A DNA stretch of 64,000 bases from Prosapia bicincta (Eukaryota; Arthropoda; Insecta; Hemiptera; Cercopidae). Below, piece by piece: positions 48,831-60,776 of this stretch. Position 1 is the first letter of the stretch; the number at the start of each line of letters is the position of its first letter. The notes under the pieces are model-generated. The model was not told where the DNA came from and made no database searches. It was given only the letters and a program-made list of their open reading frames with translations. The stretch spans positions 1 through 64,000 of the forward strand of contig JBAIZL010000060.1 of NCBI GenBank assembly GCA_036971475.1, given 5' to 3'. The translations under genes and the position numbers were made by a program.

Positions 48831-51039
48831 ACATCTAAATGAAAATAAAGTTGAAAGCTATAATACTGTAAAGGTTTTGAATAAAATAGTCCTTCTAACT
48901 GGTAGATTAAATATTCAGTATAAGAAATATGACATAGAATAATAAAAATTATCTATAGTGGCAATAGAAACATGGGCATTATCCCAGACTCCTTTGGCGG
49001 AAGTGGAAGTACAAGAGTTACGTAACAGCTGATCCATTTAAACTTGTTCATAGAAGGAAGAAGTAGCATTAAAAGTAATTTATAACACTTCTTGCTCCCG
49101 CTCTAGGTAACATAAACGTTACAGATACGTTCAAACTGAAGTCACGTCTCAGTAAACTTCACCGCGGATGTGGTCCTGAAGTAGGTCTTATCTACTTTAA
49201 TTTAAACTTGGATATTTATTTAAAGTTTTTTCATCCTTTGATACAAGTTTTAGCAAAATGAAGTTTTCAGTACGGCTTCGATCGCTGGCCCATTGTGTTT
49301 TTAAATCCCAGTCGTTACATGTTTCGAGCAAGATTATATAAAATAGTTTAACGTATAAAATAGTATTTTATATCACCTAACTACTACTAGTTTTGCCCTG
49401 ACTACTATTAAGTTTCTTGTTAATTATTATTTTTTTAATAAATATATAATTCCTAATTTTGGAAAGTAAACATGCTTATAACGCACGCTCTGGCGGAACT
49501 CCAGCTTATTACATTGTGTACAATATAGTCACTGTACTCGTACGTTGTTTTCTGAAACACACTTCCAACAATTCACCTTTCAATATTAAAATTATTTACG
49601 ACAAACTGATCAGTAAATACATTATATCTACGAACCAAGAAAACGCTCATTTGTTCATACAAAACGGTTTATGCGGACTAAGAGGAAAACTGGAAAAAAG
49701 TATATATTATAGTTTGATTTAAAGCAGAATAGGAACGAGTATGTGGCGAGGTTGGGATTCGGTGATGTCAGTTTGAACACTGTAACAGGCCAACCCTCCA
49801 CAACCACCGGCTGTTACTGTAGAATTAAGAAAAAGGCTTACCGACCTGTCAAGATTTGGATTTCCCATTCGCCGAGACGGTGGCAGTCTCCACCCTTTCA
49901 TTCCGATCTCACTGTCCTAAAGTGTTATTATGTTTTCAATCATACTATAAAGATGGGCGATACGCTCTTGAATTAACTGAGAGTTGACCTCTTTCAGAGA
50001 GTGAATGAGGGAGGAGTCTGGAAAAGGGAATGATAATTCTAATATAATTTCCCGTATAAACGTGTAGGTACCAATTTATAATGGGCAAATTTAGAAACTT
50101 TACTCATATAATTTGTTTTTTTGGAGATATAATGAGGAAATAATACATTTATATATGAAATATATAAATAAAACTTTATGATTTTTTACCAGGTCTGGAT
50201 TACTTTGACATGTACGATAATTACTTACCGGGATATGAATATATTGAAATAGATAATTCGTAATTGATAACATAGAAAAAACAGAGAGGACAGAAGTTGT
50301 AAGATAGTTAGGTAAAAGAGTGAAGTTGTAACCGTTGCAATACATAGACCCCCCCCCACACATACCCACGTTATTTATCTAATTATATTTTATTTGTATT
50401 TTAATTTGTTTCCATTATCCTGTATTTTACAAAAATAATAATTATTAACACACAATTTTCTATGGATATCTAAGCTGTTTATCATTTGTATTGCTCTTTT
50501 TCTGTTTTAGAATGATAGATTTTAAATCTCACTATGTCGGATATTTTGCACATTTTTTCCAACAAAGTCTGTGATGAGAAGACTTTTTTAATATAATATT
50601 TTGATCATAATCAGCTAGTTAATTTTTACGAAGCAGTTTTTAAATCAACCACATGTAGTGATTTATTAACCAGAGCTACAGAGCATGCAAAAGAGCGGTT
50701 AATCAGAATCGGGCAGTAATTGCTACCCTGAATATGGGAATAACAGCCCTAATGCACTAATAAACTCTGCCGGATTGTAACTTAGAATCTACCATTTAAA
50801 ATTCAAGTAAAACAAACTTGAATTTCAAGTAAGTTTCCGTAAAAAAAACTTATACTGTGAAAACCATATTGCCTATCTAGAACAGTGAAGGAACCTCATA
50901 GTTGAGTGAACGGGATATCTATTAACATTTTTTGAACCTCTCGTGTTCTTTCTCTTTAGTTTTAATATCCTATCTGATGCAGGAAATAAAAAAAAATATG
51001 TTACCCTTATTTACTGTTGCTCTGATCAATCCCTTTGAA
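48831..51039. other. Unique sequence, no gene supported
   Basis: The frame 49459-49722 (87 codons, plus) and the overlapping frames at 49719-49976 have no recognisable domain. A run of nine C lies at 50350-50358. Confidence 0.5.
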
Positions 51040-51745
51040 CTTACAGCCGTGTAACTCTTAAATTAAGCAACCAGGAAATTCTTCTACACCTATTTCTGTC
51101 TCTTAATTGATTTATTTGTTATAATTTCTGTTTCCTTTTTTCTTTTTTTTATTAGCCAATAGTTTTCTATTTTCAGTAATACATTATGATTTCTTATCTA
51201 TTCTGTCCGTAATATTTTCAAAATTCGTACTATTTCAGACCTGTCAAAACCGTTAATACTTCTAATATTTCTTAACTGTAAATTCCAATATTTAACAGCA
51301 TAAATTAACACGGATATAACACTACAACGTATAATCTAAATTACAACTCTTGGTTTAACGTATAATTAGGTTTATTTTTCAACAAACATCAGTTTCTCCA
51401 TAACTTATTTGTCCCTGTAATTCTCGACTTTGTTCGTTAGTGACGACGATCAATGTTCTTAAATATTTGTATAGCGTGACTCTTTCTATTTGTGTGTTAG
51501 GCGTCGTAGATTGATTGACATAAGCATTTGCTTTCTTTGCTGTAACCAATAATTTCGCCTTTTTAAGGTACAGTGTATGACTGTTTATTCCTCGAAGAGC
51601 TTATTGTCTGCCGCTGTTAGTGTGTCGTTAGCATAACGTAAATTATTATCGATTTCTCAGTTAATAAAACTTCTGATTCACTAATGTTATCTCACTTATG
51701 TCATATGCAGACAATTTAGTGAATATATATTTCATATCCAGTAAA
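51040..51745 (-). pseudogene. LINE (RTE-like) reverse transcriptase relic
   Basis: Minus-strand pieces in the expected order: NLRYANDTL at about 51615-51640, corresponding to the catalytic Y-A-D-D box with the last Asp pair read as N-D; AKKANAYVNQ (about 51540) and ERVTLYKYL (about 51480), the usual KTK..NV..KYLG region; IIRCSVISVLIYAVKYWNL (about 51290-51340), equivalent to the Y-V-x-S-V-L-x-Y-G-x-E-x-W region; and CRRISWLLNLRV near 51052-51090 at the C-terminus. Stops and frameshifts abound. The clade assignment (RTE or a related endonuclease-type LINE) is tentative. The 5-prime part of the element is not visible. Confidence 0.65.
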
Positions 51746-54280
51746 TTGCATCCTCAAATTGAATAGTTTTTTTTTTGTTTTTGGTTCTCACTGATATTGG
51801 TTTTCTCTTGTTTTAAAACGTTCGAGAGCAGACATGTTTCTTCAGACAATATTTAAGTTTTGAAAATAGAGTCACTCTGAGTCACTTAAACAGAGGAAAA
51901 TACTGTGTCGTTAGGAAAGGCAGTAAACTGTTCTCAAATATATAGAAATATTCCTAACAGAAATGAAAATTAAGAATGTCAATGGCTGGGCTAGTCCATA
52001 TACACGATACTTGCAGTCGAGACTAAGTGAGCTAGACCGTAAACCGCACTGGGTTAAGATTATCTGCCAATATGACTGGTAACGTCTATAAATAGGCAAT
52101 GATAATATTGAATTGTTTGAATTCTGGTTAGAGCTGGGTTGTTTACCTCTATCAATGTTGAAGGACATCGGTTGTCTTAAGAGACCCTCCTATACGTAGG
52201 ACTGTACGAAAACGATGGAATTAAGATAGACAAACGAAAAGACTTAATGGTAACTTGATACTGTCAGTAGCAAAACTCTAATGACGAGGGCAGTGTATTT
52301 TACTTAAAGTAGACCTACTCTTTAACGGGTATCATAAGTACGTGTTTACCCATGAACCTTATGAAAAATGGATCTGTGTTTCAATGGCTGGAAAATACGA
52401 TTTTTCTCGTTTGTCAATACGAATTTCTTTCAATTATATGACAACTTCTTCCTTCTGTACCTGAGGCCAAATAGGTAGACGCTTGAGCACGAAACTGAAT
52501 GTTCTTGGTTTGATTTAGCGCCAAAATATTTCTGTTTGTGTTTTCAGCTCAGGCTCTTTTCACAGTCAACTCGGGCCATGCAAACGTATAGTATAACGGA
52601 AGGTTGATGTGAAGTGTTGGCCAAAATACCTTCCTTACATACCGAATGGACTAGCAGGGCAGATCTACTCTGTTGTCTTCCCTACACCTTGACAAATGCT
52701 AAAATTAGGAGTCTTTGTTATTAACGTATTGTTCCATTGATATCCAAGAAAAAATTGTACAATATTCATGATGTCCTTCACAAAATACAAACTTTCTCTA
52801 AGCAACTAGTCTCAAAATAAACTTTATAAAGGAGGTAGTCCTATAAAAGTATTTCGAAACAATTCATAATATAACATGTGTGGAGAATGCGTGAGGTAAT
52901 TACTGTACTCCTAATGGTCGTCGTGGTGTAATATAGGTCAGATGTGGGCGCTCTGTAAGCGAGAACAGTGTTTGTTTGACACTTAAACCTCACAGGGACA
53001 CCGCAAAGTCGCTACATCTAGGCTATCTATCGATCGATCACGGGACGTCCCGGCCTCAAGTGCTTTGGCGAAAGGTGTGAATCAAACGTTGCAAAACCCA
53101 AATACACAACCGACAACTATTAGGTTCTATCTCCACTAAAGTCGTGCTTATTTGAAGAAATTCAGAGACCTAAATGTTTTTAATCTTTGTAAAATCGACA
53201 CCCCAAATATAAGTATCCACTTGTGTTTTAAGGTTTTATGTACTGATTACACAAGGTGAAGGGATAAATATGTCATATATACCTTATTGATATATTTTAT
53301 TTGCAAAAAGTTTAAATAATTTGAAAATGGGTTTGAGTATATTTTTGAGTATTGATTTTGAGTATTATTTAAAATTTGTCCAGCAACTATCATCGCATGA
53401 TGGTACGGAACGAGATAAAGATAGAATTAATATGGTCGGTCACTGGAAAATGGGTAAAATAGCTATCTTTTATAGGCAGGCTTTTATAAAACATACATAC
53501 ATCTTTTCGAAAGCATAGAGTGGTGTTTTTGCTACTAATATAAAACGGAGTTGAAATAAGGGGCAATGGGTAGACACCTCTCTTCACTGAATAAGAGCAA
53601 GTAAGCCCATTCCATACCATGAATTCATTTTAATAGGGGCTCATTATAAATTTCTTTAGTCCTATCTTTTTACATGTACCCCGCCTTATGTACCTGTGTG
53701 CCAAGTATGGACATCCCCTTATCATCCATGTAGAAGAGGTCAGTGCCAGACATGGTCCAGCACCGGTGACCTCCTATGTCCTCTACCTTCATTCTACCTA
53801 TATCCGTAATCCTATATTTCGTAGGCTAACATTGTAGTATAACTTATTTGTGAATGTGTGAAAATCACCTACCTAAATTTATTCTTATTCAAAACACGTA
53901 ACATATATAATATTGTCCATTAAAATGAAAATAAAACTTTAGTTCAAGAAGTATAAATATGTATATACATATGTCAGAATAACAATATTAGGTGGCAAGG
54001 TAGAAAGCGAATTTCCTTGCAATTTTCTATTTTTCTTTCTATGTATTGTGTTGGACTATTAATTTGGTATGTTACTATTTATACGCTTTTTTCGTCGTTT
54101 GCATTGTATTGTAGTTTCTTTTTGCAATCCGACGCACTGTCCGTTTGTGAAGCACGGTTCGAAAACGTTAATCCAGTTTGATTGTTCATTTTATTCTTTT
54201 CTTTTGGAAGTTTTGACGTTCACCAGATGGAACCAAAAATAAATCTCATATACATATTAGAGAAATATTTTTCTAGCTAT
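51746..54280. other. Unique sequence, no gene supported
   Basis: The minus-strand frames 51911-52168 and 53390-53620 have no recognised domain. A weakly tRNA-like stretch at about 52478-52540 was considered and rejected. Confidence 0.45.
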
Positions 54281-54354
54281 GGGAAAGTTGGCTCGGTATC
54301 AAAGAGCTAATCTTCTAACATGAAGATACTCGGTTCAAATCCGACTTAGACCCA
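54281..54354 (+). pseudogene. tRNA-like sequence (tRNA pseudogene or SINE head)
   Basis: A perfect 4-bp D stem (GCTC/GAGC), an anticodon-type arm ATCTT/AAGAT with one base too many in the loop (CTAACATG; anticodon AAC would be Val), and a T arm TCGG-TTCAAAT-CCGA. GGTTCAAATCC is a good B box and TTGGCTCGGTATC a plausible A box. The acceptor stem pairs only GGG with CCC. It is followed by AT-rich sequence, as in a SINE tail. Not expected to be a working tRNA. Confidence 0.5.
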
Positions 54355-57300
54355 AAACTTTGTATAATTTTATTGTTGAATAAATATTTTAAAAAACTGT
54401 ACGGACTTCTATTTTCATTCACTAAAGGTTAAAAAAAGTATTTGAGCTTGATTGGACTATTAAAAACGTATTTTATTAACGCTTGAAAATTTGTAGAAAT
54501 ATACGTCAGAAGAGTGTGAGCTAGTAGAAAGAATTTAAAATGGTAATAACATTTAATGTTTGGGGAAAAATAGAAATATGTGAGGCCGGTAATGTGGTAA
54601 TGTGTTGACTTAAAAACGTAAAAGTAGTATCGGTCGTCTGGAATTTAAAATCCACAAAACGTTGGAAATATTGCACTCGGTTTAGTAATTGATATTACTA
54701 CTGAATCTCTATTTGTGTGTAGTAAGTTTCTTGTTCCACTTCTATCTCTGTATGATTCACACTTAGAACATTCCCGCAATGGATACCTAATGTTTTTTAT
54801 TGAAAAGTAAGTTAAAGATTAACCCATTGCAGATTAAATGGAGCTGACTTCGTCCGTAAAGCGCAAAGGTTTAAGTCGGGCTTTAACTCTACCTTTGGTC
54901 ATTCTCTTCACTAAGTCTCTTTTCGAAAGCTAATGTTATTTTCCACATGTTCCTACAGCTTATCGTTATGATGTCTTGTACTCGACCGGAATGACGGTTC
55001 TTGGATCTTCTATAATCTATACTAACCTGAGTCTCTATTTCTAACAGAAGAGTTTTATAAACTAAAAGTTGAAAGAATATAAGTTTATGCATGACTAAAG
55101 TAGCATCAGCTATTAAAAAAAAAACTTGTGCGTTTGTGTTTCATGACTATGGGCAAAACCTTTGCGTTTAAATTTACTAGAATTACGACTTGCGTACTTG
55201 TAATAGAGTAAATTTATAAATACATTTTTGAGTGTCCAAACTGAAATGCATAACGTTTTAGAGTAATCAAAGCAATTTTCTTTAGTCCCTAGTTTGACCG
55301 CAAGAATGCGTTGTTGGGCTATGCAGAATCATTTTGAATAACATGTATTTTATATTGTAGTTAAAGAGTTACGAAATTTGTACCGGGTTTGTTCATTTAA
55401 CACGTTTTTTATTTGTGCTTTTGGATTTGTAAGTTTAGTATTGTCACAGTGTAGATAATTACAGTGATTCTGTACCAGAAAACGTAATCAAAAATAAATA
55501 ATACATACAGTTACTAAGATTAAACTCTGTCGACTGGTCTGACTAGATCGTATTTTTACTTTAATATGATCTTCTGATCATGATGACACGGTCCGCAAAA
55601 TGTACATAAAGATTTAATCATAGTAATTTTATGTAGCCTATTAGTTATTTTTAAATACTTTTTTTTTGAAATTGTGATTACTAATAATAGTTTAACTAAT
55701 CTTGGTAACCTTATGTATGAGTAATTTTTATTACTATTATTGCCAAAAGTTTAAGTAATATTGCCACTCATTATATTTTTTTTTGGTTTTTTATTGTTAT
55801 ATCTTTGGTGTTGAAGTGTTGAGATCGCAGATTGTGGTAGACTTCCGTGAAGACTGTTTGTGTTATGTGGTTAGTAAACTATGAGTCATTGGCATAATTA
55901 GATGAGTGTATATGGTCATTGTATGTTTGTTGAGCCGCTACATAAATACAGAATTTGTAGTTTATCTCATTTGTTTGTGTTGCTCGTAGTTTGTTCGTAT
56001 TATATACTATTTTCCCTTCTAGCTCAACAACTCCTACTAATACCCAACGTAGACAGTGAGTTAGGTAGGACAATATATCAGTAGATTTTTATAAGTTAAC
56101 CTCAACCATAATTTCGGGTAATTTTAGCAAGTTGAAAATTTAAAACGTATTTAAATAACCTAAGAGCCACTTAAATAATTTTAGGCCTATTAAAAATAAT
56201 TAACCTTCTTACTTATGCATACTTCTCTATAAACACATTCTTAGTATAATCATCATTAGAATAATCCGTTAATCCTCATTTAATGTCTGAAACAATCTCT
56301 TGCCCAATGAACCACGCTACAGGGCGAACTCTGCACTTATTGCTCTGTACAACAAAGAGAAGCAATTAATCGATCGGTAGGTATTCAACGCATGCAAATT
56401 CTCTGAATTCTTCTTGCCTCTATTGTCATTGTTAATAAACCGATTGCAGATCCTATTAACGCATTTTCTCCCAACTTCTCAGGGTAAATTCCCTTTTTAA
56501 ACGTTTATTCAGTGGAAATTAAATTCTCACTCTTTAACAAACATACAGCCTTGCCGTCATGTAAATAAAATACGGTAACAATTTGAAATGAAAAATTGAA
56601 AACTCTGCTGTTTACGTCAGAGAATTATAAAATTTTAGTGGGCTTGTGTTTACTCTAAAATGTGTTTCATTTATTTTTATAATTTCAAAAGAAATCTGAA
56701 AGAAAGAAACACGAACACTAACGCACGCATGTACATAGCCCAAGTGTGTTTCTGTGTGTTTGTCTGTTTCCACACCAGTTTAAAACTAAAAACAGAAAAT
56801 TTATAAGTGGAAAGACTAGAGAAAATTTTTTAAATATTACTTTTGAATTGAAAATATACATAGCCTATAACTCATGAAATTTTAATAATTATATGAGAAT
56901 AAGGCGAATTGCTCTATTTTGTTTGTTTGACATGGAATTTCAATTTGACAGAGCGACGTGTACTGTAGAAAAACTATTCCGACCATGTTTGCCATAACCC
57001 TTATTTCTCCAATACAATGAAGGTCTGTACTCCCTTATATTGTCACTTTATCACGTTGATATCCCTTATCATGAGATTATAACCTCATGTATTGGTAGAT
57101 ACTATGTGTACAAAATTATGATATAGGGGACTTTTCTTATTTTAAACCTACTTACCTCAGTCATCATATTCAATGGATTTGCCTCTCTGCGACGTTTTCC
57201 TGATACCAATATTTTTACATAAAAGTTAATGCAAATTCTTTGAACTATTTTCCTTTTACATCAGGAAATAGCCAGACACACCAAAAAACGTCCATTCTGA

Positions 57301-58189
57301 ACTTTATATCTGTTTAGAGCTAACGAAATAAGCTTTAGTGTTGAAACAATGAACATATATTCGGGACATGTGTACCAATACAACAAAATAAAATGTATTG
57401 TTGAGAATTGAGATGTCACCTTATTTTTTAGTACATCTCGTATATCTAATAATAACTTTAAAACTTACTGAAATTGTTTTTCTTATTTTTAACGTGAAAA
57501 TAGCCTGCTAAAGAAAGTTTATTGTATCTGTGGAACGAATGTAGGTTCTTACATATATATTTTATTAACCGTCTCATAAATGATACTCAAAAGATTTTGT
57601 ATTGAAAATAAATTTATTAGAAAACTGAATTCAACAAGAAAAAACTATAAAAATAATTCAGGATCAGCGAGTGCATAAAAAGGCACATATGGAGTGAACA
57701 GGTTTTATGAGAGTGAGACATAAACATTTTTATTTTCTTTGTTTCAAATGGGAACGAAGATTAAATGCGAAATGCTGTCAATATTTCCAATACAAAGGAG
57801 TAGAGCTTGTCTTTAAAAAAATTTTAAATTGAGCTATCACGGTGAAATGACAAAGGAATATATATGAAGACACTTCCTTGGCAACTATTGAGATTAAAGA
57901 AAAGCTTATTTTCGAAGAAAAGGACGTTTTCCAACTTTTGTTCATAGATTATGTTGCCCATACCGTTTAGTGGGTACCTGAGTAGCCTATTATTAGATAG
58001 ACATGATTGACGAAGCTGAACGTTCAATAAAGTCATTATCTTTTTTATTAGTATTAGAATTTATTTATTTATAATTATACAGGAATGGAATATTAGTTGT
58101 CAATAGGATAAATAATTTGAAAGAAACAAAGTGAATTCTGTGCAGTGGCTTTTATTTTTTTATCGTCTGCTAAAATGATCTTAGAATAA
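54355..58189. other. Unique AT-rich sequence, no gene supported
   Basis: Only short unrecognised frames (54889-55092, 55879-56084, 57824-58036). No repeats or RNA genes noticed. Confidence 0.5.
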
Positions 58190-59523
58190 TAGCGATATCA
58201 TTATTGTTGAGCGATATTATTATTGTTGAGCGATATTATTATTGTTGAGCGATATTATTATTGTTGAGCGATATTATTATTGTTGAGCGATATTATTATT
58301 GTTGAGCGACATTATTATTGTTGAGCGACATTATTATTGTTGAGCGACATTATTATCGTTGAGCGATATTATTATCGTTGAGCGATATTATTATCGTTGA
58401 GCGATATTATTATTGTTGAGCGATATTATTATTGTTGAGCGACATTATTATTGTTGAGGGACATTATTATTGTTGAGCGATATTATTATTGTTGAGCGAT
58501 ATTATTATTGTTGAGCGATAGTATTATTGTTGAGCGATATTATTATTGTTGAGCGATATTATTATTGTTGAGCGATATTATTATTGTTGAGCGACATTAT
58601 TATTGTTGAGCGACATTATTATTGTTGAGCGACATTATTATTGTTGAGCGACATTATTATCGTTGAGCGATATTATTATCGTTGAGCGATATTATTATTG
58701 TTGAGCGATATTATTATTGTTGAGCGATATTATTATTGTTGAGCGATATTATTATTCTTGAGCCATATTATTATTGTTGAGCGATATTATTATTGTTTAG
58801 CGACATTATTATTGTTGAGCGACATTATTATTGTTGAGGGACATTATTATTGTTGAGCGATATTATTATTGTTGAGCGATATTATTATTGTTGAGCGATA
58901 TTATTATTGTTGAGCGATATTATTATTGTTGAGCGATATTATTATTGTTGAGCGATATTATTATTGCTGAGCGATATTATTATCGTTGAGCGATATTATT
59001 ATCGTTGAGCGATATTATTATTGTTGAGCGATATTATTATTGTTGAGCGATATTATTATTGTTGAGCGATATTATTATTGTTGAGCGATATTATTATTGT
59101 TGAGCGACATTATTATTGTTGAGCGACATTATTATTGTTGAGGGACATTATTATTGTTGAGCGATATTATTATTGTTGAGCGATATTATTATTGTTGAGC
59201 GATATTATTATTGTTGAGCGATATTATTATTGTTGAGCGACATTATTATTGTTAAGCGACATTATTATTGTTGAGCGATATTATTATCGTTGAGCGATAT
59301 TATTATCGTTGAGCGATATTATTATCGGTGAGCGATATTATTATCGTTGAGCGATATTATTATCGTTGAGCGATAATATTATTGTTGAGCGATATTATTA
59401 TTGTTGAGCGATATTATTATTGTTGAGCGATAATATTATTGTTGAGCGATATTATTATTGTTGAGCGATATTATTATTGTTGAGCGATATTATTATTGTT
59501 GAGCGATATTAATATTGTTGATG
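58190..59523. repeat. 19-bp minisatellite, about 70 units
   Basis: Unit GAGCGATATTATTATTGTT, with the main variants GCGACATT, TTATCGTT and GAGGGACATT. The GAGGGAC marker occurs at 58456, 58836 and 59140, spaced 380 and 304 bp (20 and 16 units), with similar neighbours each time. Since 19 is not a multiple of three, no frame stays open. The array begins and ends gradually. Confidence 0.98.
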
Positions 59524-60776
59524 AACACTGATGATGACAACTTAGCTGTTGAATTATTTACAAAATCAGAGTAACTCTTTAAATTGTATATTTGGAGGTT
59601 GGAGTTATTTTATTGTTTTTCTCTTTCGTATAGGCCTACATAAATAAAATAAAAAACCTTTAGTGACCATTTTGCGCCAAACAATTATTTTGGAATGAAA
59701 CCAATGCAAGCAAAGAGATCGATGCGGTAATACAGCAACTGCTACAGAGTAACGTGTTATTAGCGAGAGCGGAATTTTTTTTCAGATGGTTTTTGTTTAT
59801 TGATCGCCTCTGTGCTCTGCGGAACCTTGAAATATTGCAGCGGCCTATTCTCTGAAGCGGTCTATACTTTGCAAAATTAGAAAAATAGATAGTGTTTTGA
59901 ATCTGGTCGTGTTGTTTACATATTTCTACGCGAGGGAAATATTTTTTGTTTTCAACAATAAATGTCAAGCAATTTCGTCATAGGAAGGCAGAAAAACGAG
60001 AGAAGAAAATCGCGTCATAGCAGTTTATAGATGTTTTTTAAACGTTTAAGAAATTACGAAATAACGATTAACAAAATAACGAAATAAAATTAGTTCGAAG
60101 TTAAAGCTGGAAATTATGTTTGATTTGTAATTGGGAAAACCCATCCATTTTTTCCGTAACTGCTCCCAATTGTATGAAACGTTATTACTCATAATATTTT
60201 AGCTTGGTAGGGAAATAAGGGGCAAATCACATTATTAAAAAGCTTTATCAGAATAAACTGTAGTTAGGCCTAAATAGGTTTTAATAGAATACTAGTATCA
60301 CCCATAAGCAGCAAGACTAACAACGTAATATCTTTAGAAAAGGCTGCCAGTAGTACTCGCTCTCTACCGGAATCATTTAGAGTGTATACTCGACACATCC
60401 TCTTCTAAGGAAAAGCTTAAAGAAAAATTAAATGCCACTGGGCAAGGTTAAGTAAATAACATAAAGATCCCCTGGTACTGAAGGTAAAGAACAATATGGC
60501 ATCCCTCAGGAAGCTCTGTTTACCTACTCTCTACCGGGGAGAAGAGAGACGTCCCGTTACTAAGCCAGCCAGGTAATAAATGAACCAACTGTTTCCGTTT
60601 GGCCGATAGTATTCATATGTCATACAATTTAACGGCAGATAATAATTTCTACTACCTCCTTTTATTTACTTTCTTAAGACTTTTGTGAAGTCTTTCCGAA
60701 TACAAACGTCCAAAAAACTGTCTTTATACTTACTCTTCATCCAGTGGTTTGGAAATAGATGCTTCTAACATATCTG
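59524..60776. other. Unique sequence between two arrays
   Basis: The minus-strand frame 59660-59968 (102 codons) has a basic middle (RFRRAQRRS) and a hydrophobic stretch near its C-terminus but matches nothing I recognise. No gene called. Confidence 0.45.

Noticed and set aside
52478..52540. Second tRNA-like sequence (GGTTTGATTTA as a B box)
   Set aside because: No D stem or acceptor stem can be drawn and the B box has several mismatches.
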